NCBI RefSeq assembly: GCF_030816915.1
Contig: NZ_JAUSYN010000001.1
Coordinates: 400,795-464,794, forward strand
DNA from: Streptomyces sp. B3I8
Lineage (GTDB): Bacteria; Actinomycetota; Actinomycetes; Streptomycetales; Streptomycetaceae
Length of the DNA stretch: 64,000 bases
Direction of reading: 5' to 3'
Below are positions 41,661 through 51,265 of this stretch, piece after piece. A program made the translations under genes and the position numbers. Numbering within the stretch: the first letter of the stretch is position 1; every line of letters starts with the position of its first letter. The notes beneath the pieces are model-generated. The model saw only the letters and a list, made by a program, of their open reading frames with translations. It ran no database searches and was not told the DNA's origin.

Positions 41661-42605
41661 GGGCTCTGCGTCCGGCTGCCGGTTCAGGCCCAGGAGTTGC
41701 GGGGTGCTCACTGCGGCGGCGCAGCGCTCGGCGAAGCCGAGGACCTGGAGGCAGTACTCGCGGCCGACGACGCTGTCGGCGATGCCGTGTGCGGAGCCGG
41801 GGAACAGGGCTGCGTCGACGTAGGGTGAACGGGTGCGCAGTGTGTCGGCGAACTCGGCGACGAGGTCAGGCCGGGCAGCCCACAGTGTGTCGAACTCACC
41901 CAGCCGGTAGTGGACGGGCACGGTGATCCGTGAGGCGAGGCGTTGCCACTCCCGCGGCCAGCCGCCGACGATCTCCAGCCCCTCGGCCCGTACGACGGGT
42001 TCCAGGATGCCCGGCAGGCTGTGCATGCCGATCTGATGGGGGGCCAGTGCCCACCGGGGAGGCGCGGTGATCCTGCCCTGGAGTACCGACATGTCGACGC
42101 GTTCCTCGGCCGGGGTGGAATGCCAGGCGTCCACCACGTTTTCCGGCGGCAGTTGGCCGATGTCCGCGACGGCCAGACCGAGCAGCGGCCAGCCCGGCCG
42201 TTCCTGGGCGCTCCACAGGGCGGCCAGGTGGATGCCGACTGCGCCGCCGATGGAGCAACCGATCACGACGACCCCGGGCGCGGTCGTGGCATGCCGCTGC
42301 CACAGTTCGGCGACGGCCTGGTCGAGCCGTTCCGCGGCGGCCCGCAGCACTCCCGTGTCAGAGCCGGCGGGGAGGCTGAGAGGCTTACTGCCGCCGTAGC
42401 CGGGGCGGTCGAGGGCGTAGGCGGGGAATCCGTTGCGTGCAGCCCGCAGGATCTGTGAGTGGCCCGGGATGTCGAACGACCGCGCGGTGGCACCACCGCC
42501 GTGCAGGAACACCAGTACGGGCTGGTCGGTGGTTTCGTCCGGCAGTGCGGCGAGGCCGGTCGTCCTGCCGCCGGACAGTGTGATGTCACTGGAAAGGGTC
42601 TTCAT
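41655..42605 (-). CDS. Alpha/beta hydrolase (316 aa)
   Basis: LVFLHGGGATARSFDIPGHS (oxyanion loop), nucleophile elbow VVVIGCSIGGAVGIHLA (Ser), acid in YRLGEFDTLWAARPD and His in PGSAHGIADSVV. A typical serine hydrolase of about 300 aa; substrate unknown. It diverges from an IclR regulator and likely forms a regulator-enzyme pair, perhaps ester or lactone cleavage in catabolism of a plant or aromatic compound. Confidence 0.88.
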   Translation of the reverse strand: MKTLSSDITLSGGRTTGLAALPDETTDQPVLVFLHGGGATARSFDIPGHSQILRAARNGFPAYALDRPGYGGSKPLSLPAGSDTGVLRAAAERLDQAVAELWQRHATTAPGVVVIGCSIGGAVGIHLAALWSAQERPGWPLLGLAVADIGQLPPENVVDAWHSTPAEERVDMSVLQGRITAPPRWALAPHQIGMHSLPGILEPVVRAEGLEIVGGWPREWQRLASRITVPVHYRLGEFDTLWAARPDLVAEFADTLRTRSPYVDAALFPGSAHGIADSVVGREYCLQVLGFAERCAAAVSTPQLLGLNRQPDAEPA

Positions 42606-42654
42606 GGATCACTCCTGGGTGGAGATGCGGTACCGGCGGGGCGTCGCCCTGCGG

Positions 42655-42668
42655 TACGGACCACCGTA
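42655..42668. promoter_or_regulatory. Candidate IclR operator
   Basis: TACGG-ACCA-CCGTA inverted repeat between the divergent hydrolase and IclR genes, preceded by two direct GCGGTAC copies (42628 and 42651). A further dyad, TGGCA-N7-TGCCA, is at about 42689. Confidence 0.45.
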
Positions 42669-42728
42669 TGAGTGCGTGCCGTAGAGTGGCAGTGCAGATG
42701 CCAATGAGTGGAACAGGAAGGCTGAGGC

Positions 42729-43556
42729 ATGGCTCAAGCGGTCCCGCCCGGTGAACCGGCTCCGCGGCGCGGGCGCAGGCCCGCGCGGGGTGACGCGGTC
42801 GTCGACCGCGCTTTCACACTCCTGGGCGCCTTCGACCCGACCCGCCGGACCCTGTCCCTGGCCGAGCTGACGCGTCTCACGGGTATGCCGCGCAGTACCA
42901 CCCTGCGCCTGGCGAAGAAACTGGTCGGCACGGGAGCACTGGAACGAGGCGACGACGGCCGGTACGCCATCGGCCTGCGGCTCCTGGAGATTGCCTCGCT
43001 GGCACCTCGCGGCCATGGCCTGCGGGCCCTCGCCATGCCGTTCATGGAGGACCTCTTCCACATCACCCGCCAGCATGTCCTGCTGGCCGTCCGTGACGGC
43101 GACGAGGCACTGCTGGTCGAACGGCTGTCCGTCCACAACGCCGATCCGGTGCTCTACCGCGTCGGCGGCCGCATGCCGTTGCACTCCACGGGAGTCGGAC
43201 TGGTTCTGCTCGCCGGCGCACCACCCGCCGAGCAGGAGCGGATCCTGGAGGGTCTCTCCGCCCAGCCCGCCGGGCCGCAGGCGCCGGACGTCACGGAACT
43301 GCGCAGGATCCTGGCCGACGTACGACGGGGCGGGTTCGCCACCGTGACGCTGAGCACTCCGTGGCCGCGGACCTCCGTGGCCGCGCCACTCCTGGGCCCC
43401 GGCGGCGTCGTCTGCGGCGCCCTGTCCGTGGTCCTGCCGAGCGGGACCGTCGACCACAGGACGATGACGCCCGCCGTCCGCACCTGCGCACGAGCGATCT
43501 CCCGCGAACTACGCAGCGGGCCCTGCGAGGACAACCCCGACCACAAGCGCCGGTAA
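42729..43556 (+). CDS. IclR-family regulator (275 aa)
   Basis: Winged helix with AVVDRAFTLLGAFDPTRRTL, LAELTRLTGMPRSTTLRLAK and an effector domain (PLHSTGVGLVLLAGAPP, GGFATVTLSTPWPRTSVAAP, GALSVVLP). The ATG has GGAAGGC upstream. Typical IclR length. Divergent to the alpha/beta hydrolase, which it probably represses or activates in response to the substrate. Confidence 0.9.
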   Translation: MAQAVPPGEPAPRRGRRPARGDAVVDRAFTLLGAFDPTRRTLSLAELTRLTGMPRSTTLRLAKKLVGTGALERGDDGRYAIGLRLLEIASLAPRGHGLRALAMPFMEDLFHITRQHVLLAVRDGDEALLVERLSVHNADPVLYRVGGRMPLHSTGVGLVLLAGAPPAEQERILEGLSAQPAGPQAPDVTELRRILADVRRGGFATVTLSTPWPRTSVAAPLLGPGGVVCGALSVVLPSGTVDHRTMTPAVRTCARAISRELRSGPCEDNPDHKRR

Positions 43557-43957
43557 CTCGCGGCACCATGTGAGCGGTACGGCGAAGGCGGCGCACGTGA
43601 TGCTCGGTCCGTTGCGCGCATTCACGCACGGTGCCGGGTGCGGCCCTCTCCCGGGCGCACGTACGGACAACCGCCCGCGCGGCCGGTCGCACCACCATCC
43701 TCTTCGCGGCAACGCTGCCCCGCGCGGCGGCGGAGCCGGCGCGCGACACGGCGAGCGTGCTCCGGTCCCCAGCCACGTCCGCGCCGGCCTTCCCGCCCCT
43801 CCCTCATCCCAACTCCAGTCCGGGACATGGGCGAACGGCCTCCCTCCACCTCGGCCGAAGCCGTACGCGGCCCTTGGCGCGGGGTCTGTCTGTCCAGCTT
43901 CTTGCCGACAGGCCGGGACAGCGGGGAATGAACCCGGCCGGCTCACGGTTGCCGTAA
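43557..43957. other. 400-bp intergenic stretch without gene
   Basis: All frames are Arg/Pro/Ala-rich with no ribosome site or known motif. Probably decayed sequence between the IclR gene and the nitroreductase promoter. Confidence 0.4.
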
Positions 43958-43972
43958 CCGAATCTGATTCGG
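43958..43972. promoter_or_regulatory. Candidate operator upstream of the nitroreductase gene
   Basis: Perfect dyad CCGAATC-T-GATTCGG, within GTAACCGAATCTGATTCGGA, 19 bp before the nitroreductase ATG. The TetR encoded at 44862, downstream in the same direction, is the likely ligand. Confidence 0.55.
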
Positions 43973-43990
43973 ATAACGGAAGGGCAGCTC

Positions 43991-44830
43991 ATGACCGACT
44001 CGTCGCGGCGGCACGCACTCCTGGAAGCCCGCTACGGGCAGCAGGCGACGCCGGGGAACATCATCTGGAACGAGCAGATCGAAGCGCTGCTCGCGCACCG
44101 CTCGGTGCGCGCGTTCACCGATGAGCCGCTGCCCGAAGGCGCTCTGGAGACGGTGGTGGCGGCCGCCCAGTCGGCGTCCACGTCGTCGAACCTTCACCAG
44201 TGGAGTCTCGTGGCCGTCTCGGACCCGGAGACGAAGGCCGAACTCGCGAGGCTGACACACGGCGCGGAGTTCACCGGGTTCGACTTCGTCGCCGAGGCCC
44301 CCAGTGTGCTGCTGTGGGTGGCGGACATGTCGCGCAACCACGCGATCAGCGTCGAGCAGGGCGGCAAGCCCGTCGTCACCGACTACGTCGACGCCTTCCT
44401 GATGGCGTCGGTCGACGCGGCCCTGGCCGCCCAGAACGGTCTCGTCGCGGCGGAGGCGATCGGACTGGGAGGCGTGTACCTGGGCTCGCTGCGCAACCAC
44501 GCCAAGGAACTCGCCGACCTGATCGGACTTCCCGCGTACGCCTACGTCGTATTCGGCATGGCCATCGGCACCCCGGACCCGAACCGCCCCAGCGCGGTGC
44601 ATCCCCGCCCGGCGCAGGACGTCGTGCTGCACCGCGAGCGCTACCGCACACGTCCGACCAAGGAGTGGATCGATGACTACGAGACCGCGTTCAAGGACTT
44701 CCGCGCCGAGTACGGACTGCGTGACAAGACATGGAGCCACTCCGTCGTGACGGGCACGGGCCTGGATTACATGGACGGGCGTGAGAACCTGCGTCGTACG
44801 CTGGAGGAGCGCGGCTACCTGCTGCGCTGA
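43991..44830 (+). CDS. NADPH-dependent nitroreductase, NfsA-type (279 aa)
   Basis: FMN nitroreductase fold: IEALLAHRSVRAFTDEPLPE (FMN phosphate site HRSxRxF), AAAQSASTSSNLHQWSLVAV, and GLGGVYLGSLRNHAKELADL. A C-terminal extension to about 279 aa fits NfsA/SnrA-like oxygen-insensitive flavin reductases. Followed by a TetR gene after 31 nt in the same direction. Role: reduction of nitroaromatics or quinones, or flavin supply. Confidence 0.9.
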   Translation: MTDSSRRHALLEARYGQQATPGNIIWNEQIEALLAHRSVRAFTDEPLPEGALETVVAAAQSASTSSNLHQWSLVAVSDPETKAELARLTHGAEFTGFDFVAEAPSVLLWVADMSRNHAISVEQGGKPVVTDYVDAFLMASVDAALAAQNGLVAAEAIGLGGVYLGSLRNHAKELADLIGLPAYAYVVFGMAIGTPDPNRPSAVHPRPAQDVVLHRERYRTRPTKEWIDDYETAFKDFRAEYGLRDKTWSHSVVTGTGLDYMDGRENLRRTLEERGYLLR

Positions 44831-44861
44831 AGGGCATTCGACGGGAGTGGGGGCGCCGGGC

Positions 44862-45467
44862 GTGGCCAGGCCGAAGACGCCGTTGTTGTCCGCCGCACGG
44901 ATCGCGGACGGTGCGATCGAACTCGCCGACCGCACCGGTGACATCCAGATGGTTCAGCTGGCCCGGCACCTCGGCGTCGCCCCGTCCTCCCTCTACTCCC
45001 ATGTCACGGGCCGGGCGAACGTCATCGACCTCGCCCGGCTGCGGATGCTGGAACGGATGGAACCCCTCGGCCCCGCGCGCGACTGGCGCGAGGCCGTGGC
45101 CAACCTCCTGCGCCGGCTCACCGCCCTGTACGCCGGGCACCGGCGCATCCTGCCGCTCCTGTCCACCACCGCGATGGCCTGCGACCGTTCCCTCGCGGTC
45201 TACGAGCCGATGTTCACCGCACTGATCGAAGGGGGCTTCCGGCGGGACCAGCTGCGCCTGGTCGTCGCCATGGTCGAGTTCCAGGCGTTCGGTCTCGCCC
45301 AGGGACTGCCGGCGCCGGCCATGTCCGACCACATCCGCGAGACCCTTCCCGCCTACACCGCCTCGGTGGACCACTCGCGCTACGACCTGGCCACCGCGAC
45401 CGAGTTCTCCGTGGCCATGGTCGTCGGCGGGCTGGAAGCGATCCGGGCCCACCCCGGTGGGCCGTGA
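44862..45467 (+). CDS. TetR-family regulator (201 aa)
   Basis: LSAARIADGAIELADRTGDI, QMVQLARHLGVAPSSLYSHV and TGRANVIDLARLRML form the HTH. The C-domain resembles TetR_C_1 (LAVYEPMFTALIEGGFRRDQ). The GTG at 44862 gives VARPKTPLLS; ATGs upstream belong to the nitroreductase frame overlap. In an operon with the nitroreductase, whose promoter carries a dyad at 43958. Confidence 0.88.
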   Translation: MARPKTPLLSAARIADGAIELADRTGDIQMVQLARHLGVAPSSLYSHVTGRANVIDLARLRMLERMEPLGPARDWREAVANLLRRLTALYAGHRRILPLLSTTAMACDRSLAVYEPMFTALIEGGFRRDQLRLVVAMVEFQAFGLAQGLPAPAMSDHIRETLPAYTASVDHSRYDLATATEFSVAMVVGGLEAIRAHPGGP

Positions 45468-45678
45468 CGCACTCCGGCACACGACGGACCAGCCCTTGAC
45501 CGCCCCTCCCCGCAGGCACTGAGCAAGGCTTCCCGGGCTGTTCCACATCGCCGAGAGCCGCGACGTCCCGACGCAGGCGCACAAGGTGGTCCGGGCCCGC
45601 GACTTCCCCCGTGCGGCGCGGTGGAGCGGGCAGCCCGCGCACACACGGACGGCCCGGCTCCCCTGCACGGCGGCCGCG

Positions 45679-46569
45679 TCACCGCAGATGCAGATCGACC
45701 AAGCACTCAAAGGCGCGGGCAGCCGCGCTGCGGGCGCGGTTGCCGGGCGTGGCCAGCGAGATCGGCCAGTCGAGGTCCGCGCCGGTGACGGGCAGCGAGA
45801 CGAGCCCGGCATCGGGCTCAGTGCTGCCCCGGGGCAGCAGAGCAACGCCCAGGCCATGACGGACGAAGTCGGCACCGGCTCCGATGGCGGTGATCTCGAT
45901 GGTGACGTGGCGTCGGAGCCCGGCCGCGGTGAACGCGCGATCCGTCACGGCGCGGTTGCCGTAACCGGAGGGAAAGTCGATGAACGCCTCACCGGCCAAC
46001 TCCCCGAGCGCCACCCGGTTCCGGTCGGCAAGCCGGTGGCTCGCGGGAACGACGAGGTCCAACGGCATGGCGGTGAGGTCTCTCCACCGCACGCCGGACG
46101 GCGGCGAGTCAGGAATCGACACGAACGCGAGGTCGAGCCTGCCCGCAGTGAGCGCCTCGAGGAGCCCGGGCGAGCCGCCGTCTGACGCCGCGGTGGCCAG
46201 ACGCACGGAGACGGCGGGATGCTCGCGGTGGAAGCGGCCCATCAGCGCCGGCAGGTCGATCACGCCCAGAAAACTCAGTGTCCCGACGGTCAGGGTCCCG
46301 CGGACGCCACCGTTGACCTCGTCGACAGCGTCACGTGCGTCCCGCACGGCATCGAGGGCGGCCCGCGCCTTCGGCAGCAACGCGCGTCCCGCGTCCGTAA
46401 GACCGACCCGTCTGGAGGTGCGCTCCAGCAGTCTGGAGTGCAGCTCCCCTTCCAGGGCCGCGATCGTCGCCGACACAGCCGACTGCACGATGTGCAGCCG
46501 GGCGGCGGCGCGCGTGAAACTCGACTCCTCAGCTACCGCGATAAAACACTCCAACTGGCGCAGTTCCAT
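45679..46569 (-). CDS. LysR-family regulator (296 aa)
   Basis: Classical LysR: MELRQLECFIAVAEESSFTR, AARLHIVQSAVSATIAALEG, then a substrate domain (GTLTVGTLSFLGVIDLPALM, GRLDLAFVSIPDSPPSGVRW). The start at 46569 is the canonical MELRQL; the long upstream frame is antisense of the dehydrogenase. It diverges from the MDR gene at 46684, the probable target, with about 115 bp between the starts. Confidence 0.92.
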   Translation of the reverse strand: MELRQLECFIAVAEESSFTRAAARLHIVQSAVSATIAALEGELHSRLLERTSRRVGLTDAGRALLPKARAALDAVRDARDAVDEVNGGVRGTLTVGTLSFLGVIDLPALMGRFHREHPAVSVRLATAASDGGSPGLLEALTAGRLDLAFVSIPDSPPSGVRWRDLTAMPLDLVVPASHRLADRNRVALGELAGEAFIDFPSGYGNRAVTDRAFTAAGLRRHVTIEITAIGAGADFVRHGLGVALLPRGSTEPDAGLVSLPVTGADLDWPISLATPGNRARSAAARAFECLVDLHLR

Positions 46570-46683
46570 CCCTCCACCATCTCTCAAACTGATGGCTGCG
46601 AACAAAATCGTGCGTTGGACGTGATCCACCGGGGTGCGGAGCATGGAAGGCGTACGAGCCCACTTCTCCGGGAGCCGACCGCC

Positions 46684-47724
46684 ATGACCACCGCACTGTC
46701 CGACCCCCGTCACGCCCCCCGCACCCACCGCGAGATCCGGCTGGCGGCCCGCCCCGCCCCGAGGGCGCCGCTCACGGACAGCCTCTTCGAGATCGTCGAG
46801 GTCCCGACCCCCTCCCCGCAGCCCGGCCAACTCCTCGTGCGCACCCGGGTGATGAGCGTGGCCGCCGTGATGCGGACGCTCATGGACGAGACGACCGATG
46901 TGCCCATGCGCCCCTTCGCGCTCGGCGCTCCGCTGTACGGCCCCGCGATCGGCGAGGTCGTGTCCGCTCCCGGCACCGGGTTCGCCCCCGGCGACCTCGT
47001 CCAACACGACCTGGGCTGGCGCGAGTTCGCCCTCCTGGACGCCACCGTCACACAGCGCCTCGAACCCGGCCTGCTGCCCGACTCGGCCGCCTATCTGTCT
47101 CAGGGCCCCACCGCCTGGATGGCCGTCACCCGCGGAGCCGAGGTAAGCCCGGGAGACACCGTCTTCGTCAGCGGCGCCGCGGGCGGTGTGGGCTCCCTCG
47201 CCGGACAGGCCGCCCGGCTTCGTGGGGCCCTGCGGGTCATCGGCAGCACCGGCTCGCAGCGCAAGGCGGACGTCCTGCGCGAGGAACTCGGCTACGACGC
47301 CGTGATCCTCCGCGGCGCGGGACCGATCGAGGAGCAACTGCGCGCCGCGGCTCCGAAAGGCGTCGACGCGGTGATCGACACCGTCGGCGGCGAACAGCTC
47401 CAGGCAGCGATCGCCGTGGCGAACCGGGGCGCCCGCATCGGCCTCGTCGGGGCGCTGGGAGTCCAGCTCACGGAATCCGGCACCCCTGCGACGGCCATCG
47501 ACACCTTCTCTCTACTGACCCGGAGCATCACGTTGCGCGGCACCGTCCTGCACGCGGACCACCTCGACCTGATTCCCGAGTGGCACCACCAGTTCGGCGC
47601 CGGACTGCGCGACGGCACGCTCACCTTCCCCCACTCCCGGCTGCACGGCCTGGACAACGCCCCCAGGGCCCTGCGCGAACTGATCGAAGGCCGCCACGTA
47701 GGAGCGGTCCTGGTGGAACTGTGA
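46684..47724 (+). CDS. NADP-dependent MDR oxidoreductase, CurA-like (346 aa)
   Basis: Medium-chain reductase of the prostaglandin/alkenal reductase group: a QLLVRTRVMSVAAVMRTLMD GroES core, FVSGAAGGVGSLAGQAARLR with the AAGxVG NADPH motif, and IDTVGGEQLQAAIAVANRGA. No zinc ligands. Reduces alpha,beta-unsaturated carbonyls. Divergent LysR at 45679. Confidence 0.88.
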   Translation: MTTALSDPRHAPRTHREIRLAARPAPRAPLTDSLFEIVEVPTPSPQPGQLLVRTRVMSVAAVMRTLMDETTDVPMRPFALGAPLYGPAIGEVVSAPGTGFAPGDLVQHDLGWREFALLDATVTQRLEPGLLPDSAAYLSQGPTAWMAVTRGAEVSPGDTVFVSGAAGGVGSLAGQAARLRGALRVIGSTGSQRKADVLREELGYDAVILRGAGPIEEQLRAAAPKGVDAVIDTVGGEQLQAAIAVANRGARIGLVGALGVQLTESGTPATAIDTFSLLTRSITLRGTVLHADHLDLIPEWHHQFGAGLRDGTLTFPHSRLHGLDNAPRALRELIEGRHVGAVLVEL

Positions 47725-48114
47725 GACAGGAACTCACCGGTTCCCGATTGTCGCTGTTTCCATCCCTCGGGCAGGCGCACGATCCGCGGGTCGTCCCGCA
47801 CGCCGATGGGGACGGTGCCGTCCTCCTGCGACACGAAGGCGGCGACGGCCCTGAGCATCCCCGCCCGGCCGCCTGCCTACCGGGTCCTGCTTCTTGTGGG
47901 ACAGCGGTTGGCTCACTGGCGGACTGCTCGGCGGCGGAGTCGGAGAAGGCGATACGGGCGCGGCGAGGGCCGGACGGTGGGGCATCAGGCGACGACCGGG
48001 CGCTGGGCGACGAGCTGCGCGAGGTGGGCCTCGCGCAGCTCCTCCCACGGTGAGCAGTTCTCGACCGAGGGCAAACCGTCGGCGGCGATGTCCTCGAGGA
48101 CGGCGGCGAACTGG
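47725..48114. other. Stretch with unplaced gene relics
   Basis: The minus strand holds AVAAFVSQEDGTVPIGVRDD PRIVRLPEGWK (about 47860-47760) and FAAVLEDIAADGLPSVENCS PWEELREAHLAQLVAQ (about 48110-47990). Both look like protein ends but neither has a start nor a family I can name. Confidence 0.3.
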
Positions 48115-48680
48115 GTGTCTGGTGGCCGGCTCCCGTCGACCGCGCCGCAGGAACGGCGGGCCGTCACGCTCGTCATGGCCTGCGTCGGAGTGTTCGTCGC
48201 GTACCTGCCGGTGACCACAGTCTCGGTGAGCCTTCCTGCCATCCAGCGGTCCCTGAATACCTCGACCGTTCAGTTGTCCTGGGTCTCCGACGCGTTTGTC
48301 CTGCCGATGGCAGCCCTGATCTTGACAGCCGGGGTCTTCGGCGACGTGTACGGCCGCAAGAAGGTCTACCAGGTAGGACTCGCTCTCAGCGGTCTCAGCG
48401 GTCTCAGCGGTCTCAGCGGTCTCGTCGCACTGTGTGCGCCGTCCATTCAGGTTCTCTGGGCGGGCCAGGCGCCGGCCGGGCTGGGGTCGGCCGCGTTGCT
48501 GCCCACCACTCTTGCCCTGATCAGCCACGCCGTCCCCGACCTGCGTGAGAGGGGCAAGTTCATCGGTGTGTGGGCCACGTTGCTCATGGCCGCTCTGGCG
48601 GTGGGCCCGGTCGTCGCCGGCGTCGTCCTCAATCACTTCGCCTGGCGCTGGATCTGTCTCCCTGTCGTCCCCGCGTCGCG
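48115..48680 (+). pseudogene. DHA2-type MFS transporter, N-terminal fragment
   Basis: About 185 residues: VTLVMACVGVFVAYLPVTTV, SVSLPAIQRSLNTSTVQLSW, motif A DVYGRKKVYQ, then GERGKFIGVWATLLMAALAV-like helices ending at NHFAWRWI. Twelve to fourteen helices are expected; only about five remain. Four tandem CTCAGCGGT copies (48385-48420) insert a GLSGLSGLSGL stretch. Confidence 0.65.
48385..48420. repeat. 9-bp tandem repeat, 4 copies
   Basis: CTCAGCGGT four times in a row inside the MFS fragment, keeping frame and encoding Ser-Gly-Leu repeats in a membrane helix. Probably slippage after loss of selection. Confidence 0.8.
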
Positions 48681-48730
48681 GGCGGACGCCGGATTACCGA
48701 TGAGGCGTCTGCTTTCGGCAGGATGGGTGC

Positions 48731-49264
48731 ATGACCGAGATCCACACACCCCGTCTTCTCCTCCGTAGCTGGCACGACGACGACCTCGTGCCAATGGCGG
48801 ACATTAACGCGGACCCACGGGTCATGCGCTGGATCGACGACGGCTCGGTGCGCGACCTGGACCACACGGCCGAGGCCATCGAGCGATGGGAGGAGGAGTG
48901 GGACGAGGAGGGCTTCGGGCTCTTCGCCGTCGAGCTGCTGGCCTCGGGCGAACTGATCGGCTTCACGGGACTGTCCGTGCCCGAGTTCCTGCCGGAGGTG
49001 ATGCCCGCCGTGGCGATCAGCTGGCGGCTGGGTTCACAGTTCTGGGACCAGGGGTACGCGTCCGAAGCCGCGCACGCCACGCTGGAGTTTGCGCTTCAGG
49101 ACCGCGGCCTGGACCGCGTCATCAGCATCAACCGGGTGGGGGACAGTGCCTCCGAGAACGTCATCCGCAAGCTCGGCATGGTGCCCGAGCGGGAGACGGT
49201 GCACCCGGTGTACGGCTACCCTCTGCGCGTGCATGCCATCGACCTCACTGAGTTCCAGGCGTAA
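48731..49264 (+). CDS. RimJ/RimL-like GNAT acetyltransferase (177 aa)
   Basis: TPRLLLRSWHDDDLVPMADI, then SWRLGSQFWDQGYASEAAHA (acetyl-CoA loop QGYASEA) and VISINRVGDSASENVIRKLG. Typical RimI/RimL-type N-acetyltransferase of proteins or small molecules; the target is unknown. The N-terminus is intact, with AGGAT before the ATG. Confidence 0.9.
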   Translation: MTEIHTPRLLLRSWHDDDLVPMADINADPRVMRWIDDGSVRDLDHTAEAIERWEEEWDEEGFGLFAVELLASGELIGFTGLSVPEFLPEVMPAVAISWRLGSQFWDQGYASEAAHATLEFALQDRGLDRVISINRVGDSASENVIRKLGMVPERETVHPVYGYPLRVHAIDLTEFQA

Positions 49265-49416
49265 ATCGGCCGAGCCGTCGATCATCGCAGGACAGCCGAC
49301 CAATGTCCCCACGTCCCCGAGCGCATTGATCGTGACGGTACGGACACGAGGGACAGATAGTGCCCTACCGTCGCTGACCTGCGCTTTCGCGGAATTTCGG
49401 ACAGAGTCGGCGCCGG

Positions 49417-49760
49417 GTGGATTCTTCTCACCGGCGGCTGCTCCAGGACCCCTCCACCACACAGGTCTACGACCGGCCCTCGCACCCCCGGCGAGTGGAA
49501 GCGGTACGCGCCATCGCCGCCACGTACCAGTTCGACCTCACCGGCGGCCGGCTCCGCGCCCGCAACTACGCTGACGACCTTGCCGACCGGATCCGCGCAG
49601 GCGTCGGCTCGGTGCCCGTCCCCGCGGGACGCTGCCACGAAATGAATAACGTCCGCGCCGACGGACACCGCTGCCCGGTATACAACCGCTGCTTCTCCTG
49701 CGCCTTCTGCACCACCGACTTCACCCACCTGCCCGAACTGCGCCAACTACGCCGCAGGAG
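49417..49760 (+). pseudogene. C-terminal fragment of a large tyrosine recombinase-like protein
   Basis: Reads VYDRPSHPRRVEAVRAIAAT, GGRLRARNYADDLADRIRAG and AGRCHEMNNVRADGHRCPVY, then NRCFSCAFCTTDFTHLPELR. This Cys-rich end occurs in large Streptomyces transposition-related integrases (from memory). It is disrupted at about 49760 where another transposase fragment starts. Confidence 0.45.
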
Positions 49761-49769
49761 AAGGTCACC

Positions 49770-50146
49770 GCGATCCACTCGCCGGCCCGGGACGCGGAAG
49801 TCGCGGCCGCGGTCACCACCGACTTCCAACTCACCCCGAGATCATCCTCGTCCGGGCCGACCGTGCTTACGCGGGAAAGCTCGGCACCTGGGCAAAGAAG
49901 TATCTGAACCTCACGATCAGCACGATCTCCCGGCCCAAGGACACCACCGGATTCGTCGTCCTTCCCCGCCGCTGGGTCGTCGAACGATCGCTCGCCTGGA
50001 TGATGAACGCCCGCCGGCACGCGCGCGACTACGAGCGGCTCATCCAGCACTCGGAGTCCCTTATCACCTGGGCCGCCATCACCTTGATGACCCGTCGCAT
50101 CGCCCGCAGAGGACCCCGCACCGGCAGCTGGACGAAGCGGCCCTGA
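49770..50146 (+). pseudogene. IS5-type transposase, C-terminal fragment
   Basis: Reads EIILVRADRAYAGKLGTWAK then VLPRRWVVERSLAWMMNARR and HARDYERLIQHSESLITWAA, the DDE C-terminus (VERSxAW) of IS5 transposases. A frame change near 49830 breaks it from the upstream AKVTAIHSPARDAEVAA-like part. No inverted repeat was identified. Confidence 0.7.
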
Positions 50147-50160
50147 CCCAACCTGACACG

Positions 50161-50420
50161 ATGACGGCCGTGAATCCCCAGCCGCACCCCTGCCCCCGGC
50201 TCGGTTCCGACCAAGCGGCCTCAGACGTCCGTGCGGCTGTCGGACTCGTTTCCGCGTTGTCCGGAAGCGACCGGTGCGGTGCTGGGTGGTTCTGCCGCCC
50301 GCGGTCAGTCCACTCTCAGCAGTGATCTCGACATCACAGTCCTTCTCCCTGATCACGGCATGAGACGTCGTGAGGTGCTTGGTCATGACGGCCGCTTGGC
50401 CGAGGTTTTTCGACGTGATC
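50161..50420 (+). pseudogene. Nucleotidyltransferase-domain gene, frameshifted fragment
   Basis: MTAVNPQPHPCPRLGSDQAA is followed after a frame change at about 50280 by VLGGSAARGQSTLSSDLDIT VLLPDH, the GSxxxGxxxxxSDxD motif of minimal nucleotidyltransferases, and then RREVLGHDGRLAEVF. Truncated by the SDR gene on the other strand. Confidence 0.6.
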
Positions 50421-50443
50421 CCGGTAGGGCCTTTTCTCGTGCG

Positions 50444-51151
50444 TCAGCCAGTGCCGGCGCCGCCGTCCACGCGCAGGATCTGGCCGGTGATGTGGGCGGC
50501 GTCCTGGGAGAGCAGGAAGCACACGGCCGCAGCGATGTCGTCGGGACGGCCCAGGCGCCCGGACGGCACGCCTGCGAGGTAGCGCTGCTCGGAGACGGAT
50601 CCGGCGGGGTTGGCGGCACGGAAGAGTTCCGTTTCGGTCGGGCCGGGGGCGACGGAGTTGACGGTCACTCCGGTGGCGGCGAGTTCGCCGGCCCAGGCCC
50701 GGGTGCAGAAGTCCAGTGCTGCCTTGGCCGCTCCGTAGGCGGTGCGCTCCGGTTTCCCCAGGGTCACCAGGCTGGTGATGTTGACGATGCGGCCCCAGCC
50801 GTGGGCGGTCATGGAGGGCAGGGCGGCCTGGACGGTCTGGACGGCGACGCGGACGGTGAGGTCGTAGACGGCGTGCAGGTCGTCCAGGCCGACATGGAGA
50901 AGGGGTGCGGGCCGGACCAGGCCGACGTTGTTGACGACGGCGTCGACGGGACCGTCGGCCAGGACTGCGCGCAGCGCGTGGTGCGTGGCGGCCGGATCGG
51001 ACAGGTCGACAGCGTGGAGCTTTCCGGGGAAGGTGTCGAGCGGGGTGCGGGCGAGGCCGATCGGCCGATGGCCCTGCCCGACCAGGCGTTCGGCGATGGC
51101 CAGGCCGATGCCGCGCGAGGCTCCGGTGATGAGCACGCGTCGGGGGTTCAT
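50444..51151 (-). CDS. Short-chain dehydrogenase/reductase (235 aa)
   Basis: LITGASRGIGLAIAERLVGQ, VNNVG, catalytic Ser in NITSLV, YGAAK and a C-terminal VDGGAGTG. Classical SDR. Third gene, after crotonase and DinB genes on the same strand (gaps 114 and 7 nt), probably one operon opposite a LysR gene at 53168. Confidence 0.9.
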   Translation of the reverse strand: MNPRRVLITGASRGIGLAIAERLVGQGHRPIGLARTPLDTFPGKLHAVDLSDPAATHHALRAVLADGPVDAVVNNVGLVRPAPLLHVGLDDLHAVYDLTVRVAVQTVQAALPSMTAHGWGRIVNITSLVTLGKPERTAYGAAKAALDFCTRAWAGELAATGVTVNSVAPGPTETELFRAANPAGSVSEQRYLAGVPSGRLGRPDDIAAAVCFLLSQDAAHITGQILRVDGGAGTG

Positions 51152-51265
51152 GGAGAGGGCGGCCTTTCTTATGTCTGCGGGGCGTGTCCGTACGGGGTTC
51201 GTGAGGGCGTGGGAGCCCGGGTGCCGGTGTCCTGTCGGGCACCGGCACCCGTGGCGGTGCGGGGC

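Noticed and set aside
43943..44944. 333-codon minus-strand frame
   Set aside because: Antisense to the nitroreductase; no ribosome site and no motif.
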